Assembly: GCA_009835735.1 (NCBI GenBank)
Contig: VXWX01000102.1
Coordinates: 1 to 44,670 of the forward strand
DNA from: Acidimicrobiaceae bacterium
GTDB lineage: Bacteria; Actinomycetota; Acidimicrobiia; Acidimicrobiales; Aldehydirespiratoraceae
Length of the DNA stretch: 44,670 nt
Direction: 5' to 3'
Below the pieces are notes generated by a model. That model saw nothing but the letters and a program-made list of their open reading frames with translations. It was not told the DNA's origin and searched no databases. A program made the position numbers and the translations under genes. Of the stretch, positions 39,847 to 44,670 are shown one piece after another; within the stretch, counting starts at the first letter, position 1, and the number at the start of each line of letters is the position of its first letter.

Positions 39847-40812
39847 CTGGTCCGATACACCGTGCGACGCCTCATTCAGGCCGTCCCGCTCGTGTTCGGC
39901 GCGTCGGTAGTGACGTGGATCCTGATCCACGCCGCGCCCGGTGACCCGATAGTCGCCCTAGCGGGCGAGGACGGCGACGCCGGCTACTACGCCATGATGC
40001 GGGAGCGCTTCGGGCTCGACCGGCCACTGCACGAGCAGCTCTTCGTCTATCTGGGCCGCCTCCTCCAGGGGGACCTGGGATTCTCCTACCGGCAGAACCG
40101 GTCGGCAGTCGGCGTGATCCTCGACCAGCTGCCGGCCACGCTGCTGCTGATGGTTCCGGCGCTGGCCATCGCCACCGTCATCGGTATCAGCGTCGGGACG
40201 CTGGCCGCGGCCCGCAAGAACTCGGCACTGGACAACACTGCCCGCACCGCCACCCTGTTGGGCCACGCGGTGCCGGTCTTCTGGCTCTCTCAGGTGCTGC
40301 TGCTGCTCTTTGCGTTGCGTTTCGACTGGTTCCCGGTCCAGGGCCGTAACGACGCCCGGGCCGACTACGAGGGGCTTCGGGCCGTGCTTGACGTGGCCCA
40401 CCACATGGTCCTTCCCATCGTCGCGCTGGTGACGGTGTACGTGCCGCCGATCATGCGGGTCACGCGGGCCGCAGTGATCGAGAACCTCGACGAGATGTAC
40501 ATACGGGCCGCCCGCGCCCGGGGCCAGTCGCGCCGTCGGGTGCTCATTCGCCACGCCCTGCCCAACGCCATGCTGCCCATCGTCACCGTGATCGGGAGCC
40601 AGATCGGCTTCATGTTCGCCGGCTCGGTCCTGGTCGAGACGGTGTTCGCCTGGCCGGGCTTGGGCCGCCTGCTGCTGAGCGCCATCCTGGCCCGCGACTT
40701 CGCCATCATCACGGCGATGCTGCTGATGCTGTCGGTGACGATCATCTTGATGAACCTCATCACCGACCTCGTTTACTCGCTCCTGGACCCGCGGGTGCGT
40801 CATGGCACTTGA
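39847..40812 (+). CDS. Peptide/nickel-type ABC permease (DppB/NikB-like)
   Basis: About 320 residues. A CTG at 39847, a few bases after AGGAGG, would give the usual family beginning (VRYTVRRLIQAVPLVFGASVV); a GTG at 39862 is the alternative and loses five residues. APGDPI, then GDLGFSYRQNRSAVGVILDQLPATLLLM, and the coupling motif AARARGQSRRRVLIRHALPNAMLPIVT with the EAA-like pattern fit the DppB class. About six membrane helices are present. It follows the binding-protein gene by 32 bp and overlaps the second permease by 11 bp. Confidence 0.93.
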   Translation: MVRYTVRRLIQAVPLVFGASVVTWILIHAAPGDPIVALAGEDGDAGYYAMMRERFGLDRPLHEQLFVYLGRLLQGDLGFSYRQNRSAVGVILDQLPATLLLMVPALAIATVIGISVGTLAAARKNSALDNTARTATLLGHAVPVFWLSQVLLLLFALRFDWFPVQGRNDARADYEGLRAVLDVAHHMVLPIVALVTVYVPPIMRVTRAAVIENLDEMYIRAARARGQSRRRVLIRHALPNAMLPIVTVIGSQIGFMFAGSVLVETVFAWPGLGRLLLSAILARDFAIITAMLLMLSVTIILMNLITDLVYSLLDPRVRHGT

Positions 40813-41737
40813 GAGACCGGTCGCGCTCACAGAGCATGCCGCTTCCGGCCGCGGTCCGGCCGGTTCGGGCGCCTCGGAACACCACAGAGCCCGCTGGGAG
40901 AGGGGCTCCTGGAGGCGCCTCGCGTCCAGCCCCGTAGCTGTCGTCGGGCTTGTGCTGACGGTCTTGTTCGTGCTTGTCGCCGCCCTGGCCTCCTACATCG
41001 CCCCCACCGATCCGTTCTCGTTCGCGGGGACGCCGTTCGAACGGCCTTCACCGAAGCATTGGCTTGGAACCGACGACCTGGGCCGCGACGTGTTCGCGGG
41101 TGTGGTCCACGGGGCCCGCACAAGCCTGTTCGTTGGGGTGGCAGTGGCCGGGGCGTCGCTGGTCATCGGCACCGTCGTCGGGGGCGTGGCCGGCTTCGCG
41201 GGCGGCAAGGTCGACGACTTGCTGATGCGCTTCACGGAGCTGTCGCAGGTCCTGCCCCGGTTCTTCCTGGCGCTGACGGTGGTGGCCCTGTTCGGCCCCG
41301 GGCTGCGGAACATGGTGCTCGTCCTGGCGCTGACATCCTGGGAGTTGACCGCTCGGGTGGCGCGGTCGGGGGTGTTGGCCGTGAAGGAGCTCGAGTACGT
41401 GACCGCGGCCGAGGCGCTGGGGTCGTCGCCGTGGCGAAACCTGAGGACGCACGTGCTGCCCAACACGATCGCGCCGGTGGTGGCGCTGGCGTCGTTGCAG
41501 GTGGGCGGGGCCATCCTGATCGAGGCCAGCTTGAGCTTCCTCGGGCTGGGCGACCCCAACGTGATCAGTTGGGGCTACATGCTCAACAACGCCCAGTCGT
41601 TCGTCCGGCGCGCGTGGTGGATGTCGGTCTTCCCCGGCTTGGCCATTGCCGTGGCGGTGCTGGGCGTCAACCTGCTAGGCGATGCCCTCAACGACTTCTG
41701 GAACCCCAGATCGCGGACTTCGGGAGCCGCCCGATGA
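40802..41737 (+). CDS. Peptide/nickel-type ABC permease (DppC/NikC-like)
   Basis: The product is 311 residues. HWLGTDDLGRDVFAGVVHGARTSLFVG, FAGGKVDDLLMRFTELSQVLPRFFLAL and EALGSSPWRNLRTHVLPNTIAPVVALA are conserved DppC/NikC blocks. The protein is completed by SLSFLGLGDPNVISWGYML near the end. The first 45 residues are a polar extension rich in Arg and His. It pairs with the DppB-like permease and overlaps the ATPase gene by 4 bp (ATGA). Confidence 0.94.
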   Translation: MALERPVALTEHAASGRGPAGSGASEHHRARWERGSWRRLASSPVAVVGLVLTVLFVLVAALASYIAPTDPFSFAGTPFERPSPKHWLGTDDLGRDVFAGVVHGARTSLFVGVAVAGASLVIGTVVGGVAGFAGGKVDDLLMRFTELSQVLPRFFLALTVVALFGPGLRNMVLVLALTSWELTARVARSGVLAVKELEYVTAAEALGSSPWRNLRTHVLPNTIAPVVALASLQVGGAILIEASLSFLGLGDPNVISWGYMLNNAQSFVRRAWWMSVFPGLAIAVAVLGVNLLGDALNDFWNPRSRTSGAAR

Positions 41738-42711
41738 CCGAGCCGCTGCTGAGTGTCGAGGGCCTCCACACCCATTTCTTCGTTGACGCCGGAGTGGTCA
41801 AGGCGGTCGACGGCGTCGGCTTCAACATCCGTAGGGGCGAGGTGGTGGGGCTAGTGGGGGAGTCGGGTTGCGGCAAGAGCGTGACGTCGCTGTCGATTGC
41901 CGGCCTCATCGAACCGCCGGGGCGGATCGTCGAAGGGTCGGTGCGCTTCGACGGAACCGAGCTGGTGGGAGCATCCGAGCGGGTCCTCAACTCGGTGCGC
42001 GGCCCCAGGATCGCCATGATCTTCCAGCAGCCCCGGGCCTCGCTCGACCCCGTGATGTCGGTTGGGCGCCAGATCGGCCAAGCCCTCAAGGCCGGCACCG
42101 GCATGGACCGCCCCGCCCGCCGCCGCCGGGCCGTCGAACTGCTTGACCGGGTCGGGATCTCCGATCCGGAGCGTCGTGTACGCGAGTACCCGCACCAACT
42201 GTCGGGCGGTATGGCCCAGCGTGTGATGATCGCCATCGCCCTGGCCGGGGAGCCCGACCTGCTAATCGCGGACGAGCCGACCACCGCGCTCGACGTCACC
42301 GTGCAGGCGCAGATCCTCGAACTCCTGCGGGAGCTGCAGTCGGCCAACGGCATGGCCGTCATCCTGATCAGCCACGACCTCGGAGTGATCGCAGAGATCG
42401 CCGACCGGGCCGCGGTGATGTACGCCGGCCGCATCGTCGAGGAGTGCGCTGTCTCGGAGCTGTACGACGCGCCTCTGCACCCCTACACCCTGGGGCTCAT
42501 GGAGTCGCGGCCCGCGGCGTCGCAATCGAAGAGCCGGCTGAGGGTGATACCCGGCAGCGTGCCTGTTCCCCTCGACCTTCCGGTGGGCTGCAGCTTCGCG
42601 CCACGCTGCGCCCCTCGGGTTGAGAGCGGCCTGACGGCGTGCACCGAGCAGGCGCCTGATCCGGTGTCTCCCCGCGACGGGCACCATGTGAGGTGCTGGC
42701 TCCATGGGTAG
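41734..42711 (+). CDS. Peptide/nickel-type ABC ATPase (DppD-like)
   Basis: The product is 325 residues. Walker A GESGCGKS, Q-loop IFQQPRASLDPVMSVG, signature LSGGMAQRV, Walker B LLIADEPTTALD and H-loop ILISHDLGVIAEIAD are all present. The C-terminal oligopeptide-transport extension is complete, with cysteines in CSFAPRCAPRVESGLTAC that bind an Fe-S cluster or zinc in relatives. It works with the second ATPase encoded next, which overlaps it by 8 bp. Confidence 0.95.
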   Translation: MTEPLLSVEGLHTHFFVDAGVVKAVDGVGFNIRRGEVVGLVGESGCGKSVTSLSIAGLIEPPGRIVEGSVRFDGTELVGASERVLNSVRGPRIAMIFQQPRASLDPVMSVGRQIGQALKAGTGMDRPARRRRAVELLDRVGISDPERRVREYPHQLSGGMAQRVMIAIALAGEPDLLIADEPTTALDVTVQAQILELLRELQSANGMAVILISHDLGVIAEIADRAAVMYAGRIVEECAVSELYDAPLHPYTLGLMESRPAASQSKSRLRVIPGSVPVPLDLPVGCSFAPRCAPRVESGLTACTEQAPDPVSPRDGHHVRCWLHG

Positions 42712-43708
42712 TGCGACTGCATCCGGCGCGACGGCCACGGCCGGTCCGGCGCTGCTGGAGGTCACCGACCTCGTCAAGCACTACAGGGTCCGCTCCGGGG
42801 GGTCGATGGCCCGCTCTGGGCCGCTGAGAGCCGTCGACGGGGTGAGCTTCCGTGTCGCCGCGGGCGAGACGTTGGGGCTTGTGGGCGAGTCGGGCGGCGG
42901 CAAGACGACGGTTGGCCTGAGTGTGCTGCGCCTCATCCAGCCGAGCGGCGGCTCGGTGACCTTCGAGGGCCGCGACGTGCTCGCCGCCGGCCGGACCGAG
43001 ATGAAGGCCCTCCGGCAGCGCATGCAGATCGTGTTCCAGGACCCCATCGGTGCGCTGGATCCCCGCAAGAGCGTCGGCGACAGCGTGGCCGAGGGACTGA
43101 GGATCCAAGGCCTGGCGTTTCGCTCCCAATCCCGTCAGCGGGCCGTCGAGGTACTGGACCGTGTGGGACTCACCGCCGCCCAAGCTCGGAGCCTGCCCCA
43201 CGAACTCTCGGGCGGTCAGCTCCAGAGGGTCGGCATCGCTCGGGCCCTGGCGCTCGATCCCCGTCTTGTGGTGTGCGACGAGCCGGTGTCGGCCCTCGAC
43301 GTATCGATACAGGCCCAGATCATCAACCTGCTGCTGGACCTGCAGGCCGAACGCGGCCTCGCCTACCTGTTCATCGCCCACGACCTGGCCCTGGTCCGTC
43401 ACATCTCGGACCGGGTCGCGGTCATGTACCTGGGGCGCATCGTCGAGTCGGCCCCGGCGGGCGAGCTGTTCGACAACCCGGCCCATCCCTACACCCGAGC
43501 CCTGCTGTCGGCGGTACCCACGGATCACCCGGCGGCGGCCAGGCAGCGCATAGTGCTGCGAGGCGAGATCCCCAGTGCCACGGCGCCCCAGCGAGGCTGC
43601 CCCTTTGCCCCCAGATGCCCCGACGCCATGGCCAAGTGCAGCGAGGAGACGCCCGAGTTCAAGGAAGTAGCCCCGGGGCGCTGGGCCGCCTGCTTCCTCA
43701 ATGACTAG
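42704..43708 (+). CDS. Peptide/nickel-type ABC ATPase (DppF-like)
   Basis: The product is 334 residues. Walker A reads GESGGGKTT (usually GESGCGKT/S), signature LSGGQLQRV, Walker B LVVCDEPVSALD and H-loop LFIAHDLALVRHISD. The C-terminal extension has CPFAPRCPDAMAKC. It completes a full five-gene importer. Its last codons overlap the start of the CooC-like gene by 8 bp, which ties import to the nickel-insertion ATPases in one message. Confidence 0.95.
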   Translation: MGSATASGATATAGPALLEVTDLVKHYRVRSGGSMARSGPLRAVDGVSFRVAAGETLGLVGESGGGKTTVGLSVLRLIQPSGGSVTFEGRDVLAAGRTEMKALRQRMQIVFQDPIGALDPRKSVGDSVAEGLRIQGLAFRSQSRQRAVEVLDRVGLTAAQARSLPHELSGGQLQRVGIARALALDPRLVVCDEPVSALDVSIQAQIINLLLDLQAERGLAYLFIAHDLALVRHISDRVAVMYLGRIVESAPAGELFDNPAHPYTRALLSAVPTDHPAAARQRIVLRGEIPSATAPQRGCPFAPRCPDAMAKCSEETPEFKEVAPGRWAACFLND

Positions 43709-44531
43709 GACCGAACGGATGGAAGAACCAACGCCCTTGGCAGAATCGGCACCGATGATCCGGGTGGCGTTCGTCGGCAAGGGCGGCGCGGGCAAGTCGA
43801 CGATCGCGGGCACGTTCGCCCGGCTGCTGGCCCGCCGCGGCCAGCCCGTGCTCGCGCTCGACTCCGATCCGATGCCCGGGCTTCCCTACTCCCTGGGGGT
43901 GGGAGTGGACGACCATCCGATACCCGACGACGTGGTCGTCGCCGGCCCGGAGGGGGGACCCCGCTGGGTGCTGCGGCCCGGTCTGGACGCGGCCGCCATG
44001 GTGGACCAGTACGCGGCGATATGTCCCGACGGTGTCCGCTACCTGCAGTTCGGCAACCTCTGGGGCCACGTGACACGACTTCAGCAGGCCCAGCACGCCT
44101 GGAGCCAGGTGGTCGAGGAACTCGACCGGGACTCGTGGCACCTGGTCGGTGACCTCCCCGGCGGTACCCGCCAAGCGATGTTCGGCTGGGCCAGATACGC
44201 CGACACCGTGTGCGTGGTCGTCGAGCCGACCGTCAAGTCGATGCACACGGCGAGACGCCTCCTCAGCCTCTCCGGTGCGAAGTGGGGGCCGTTGCGCCTC
44301 GTGCTCGTCGTCAACAAGACCCGCGACGGCTCCGACGCGGCCCGGGTCTCGGAGCGCCTGGGCCTGGAGGCCGCCGCGGTGGTACCCCACGACGGCACCG
44401 CCGGACGGGCCGACCGCTGCGGCACCGCTCCCTTGGACTCCGCTCCCAACGGCGAGCTGGCCGGAGCCGTCGGTGGCTTGGTCGACCATGTCGTGTCGCT
44501 CTACTCTCTCGGCGAGGAGGTGCCGCGGTGA
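43701..44531 (+). CDS. CooC/MinD-like ATPase 3, lacking the CxC pair
   Basis: The product is 276 residues. The Walker A VGKGGAGKST (25-34) and LDSDPMPGLPYSLGV show the CooC/MinD class. The position of the metal-binding CxC is occupied by FGNLWGHV (about 117-124), so direct nickel binding in the CooC manner is unlikely. An 18-residue N-terminal extension precedes the core. Its start overlaps the importer ATPase and its stop overlaps the next CooC-like gene (GTGA). It may pair with copy 4 as an unlike partner, or act in a different ATPase-driven step. Confidence 0.82.
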   Translation: MTRTERMEEPTPLAESAPMIRVAFVGKGGAGKSTIAGTFARLLARRGQPVLALDSDPMPGLPYSLGVGVDDHPIPDDVVVAGPEGGPRWVLRPGLDAAAMVDQYAAICPDGVRYLQFGNLWGHVTRLQQAQHAWSQVVEELDRDSWHLVGDLPGGTRQAMFGWARYADTVCVVVEPTVKSMHTARRLLSLSGAKWGPLRLVLVVNKTRDGSDAARVSERLGLEAAAVVPHDGTAGRADRCGTAPLDSAPNGELAGAVGGLVDHVVSLYSLGEEVPR

Positions 44532-44670
44532 AGATCGCCGTCGTGGGCAAGGGTGGAGCCGGCAAGACCACCACGAGCGCGGTGCTGGCCCGCACGCTGG
44601 GCCGCCGGGGCGCCCGGGTGGTCGCCCTCGACTGCGACACCAACCCCAACCTCGGCCTGTCGCTGGGAGT
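44528..44670 (+). CDS. CooC-like ATPase 4, 5' part only
   Basis: Forty-seven codons remain before the window ends. GTG 44528 overlaps the previous stop as GTGA. KIAVVGKGGAGKTTTSAVLA and LDCDTNPNLGLSLGV are almost the same as the N-terminus of copy 2 (34787-35551), so it most likely belongs to the nickel-insertion type. Whether it has the CxC pair, and what follows it, lies outside the window. Confidence 0.85.
   Translation, partial: MKIAVVGKGGAGKTTTSAVLARTLGRRGARVVALDCDTNPNLGLSLG

Overview
The window is gene-dense, high-GC bacterial DNA with many GTG starts, ATGA/GTGA/TGATG stop-start overlaps, an F420-type luciferase-like oxidoreductase and an actinobacterial-type [NiFe]-hydrogenase. This suggests an actinobacterium, perhaps of the Acidimicrobiia; the assignment to phylum is inference from style and gene content, not from a marker gene. 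I see no rRNA, tRNA, CRISPR array, insertion sequence or phage gene.

Layout. (1) 1-9296, + strand: a catabolic block for cyclic amide or hydantoin-like compounds. It holds the 3' end of a DUF917 gene, a hydantoinase/oxoprolinase-A family protein, an M19 dipeptidase, a PucR-type regulator, a sugar/nucleoside-type ABC importer (lipoprotein, double ATPase, permease) and an ornithine cyclodeaminase-family protein. (2) 9305-15073: unlinked genes, namely a small membrane protein with an 11-residue coiled-coil repeat, an F420-type oxidoreductase, an acyl-CoA dehydrogenase-like flavoprotein, an SDR-DUF2867 fusion, a CorA transporter and a small membrane protein. (3) 15089-18683, - strand: a second hydantoinase system (HyuA, HyuB), followed by an EamA permease on the + strand. 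(4) 19751-44670: a hydrogenase island of about 25 kb that runs off the right end.

The hydrogenase island has four transcription units. Leftward from 27657: small subunit, large subunit, a divergent protease-like protein, a NifU-domain protein, an unknown protein, an M52 maturation protease, a TPR protein, an unknown protein and a degenerate biotin-ligase-fold protein. Rightward from 27785: three one-helix membrane proteins, a winged-helix protein with a Cys/His tail, a PadR regulator, a CooC-like nickel ATPase, HypC, a double-SIS protein, HypD and HypE, then an EamA permease with a 64-residue tail containing 23 histidines. Leftward from 37856: HypF and a second CooC-like ATPase. Rightward from 38051: a complete peptide/nickel-family ABC importer followed by two more CooC-like ATPases, the last cut by the window edge. 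The structural subunits look like the high-affinity group 1h (former group 5) enzymes that oxidise trace H2 in air.

The most notable points are as follows. The same 23-bp near-palindrome (21/23 identical) lies in both divergent promoter regions, at 27707-27729 and 37935-37957, in the same orientation towards the hydrogenase genes and towards the ABC importer. This points to one regulon and to nickel as the importer's cargo. No hypA or hypB is present, while four CooC-like ATPases are, so nickel delivery may run through CooC. Several accessory proteins (BPL-fold, double SIS, protease-like, three micro-membrane proteins, Cys/His winged helix) have no assigned role and are coupled to the hydrogenase or hyp genes.
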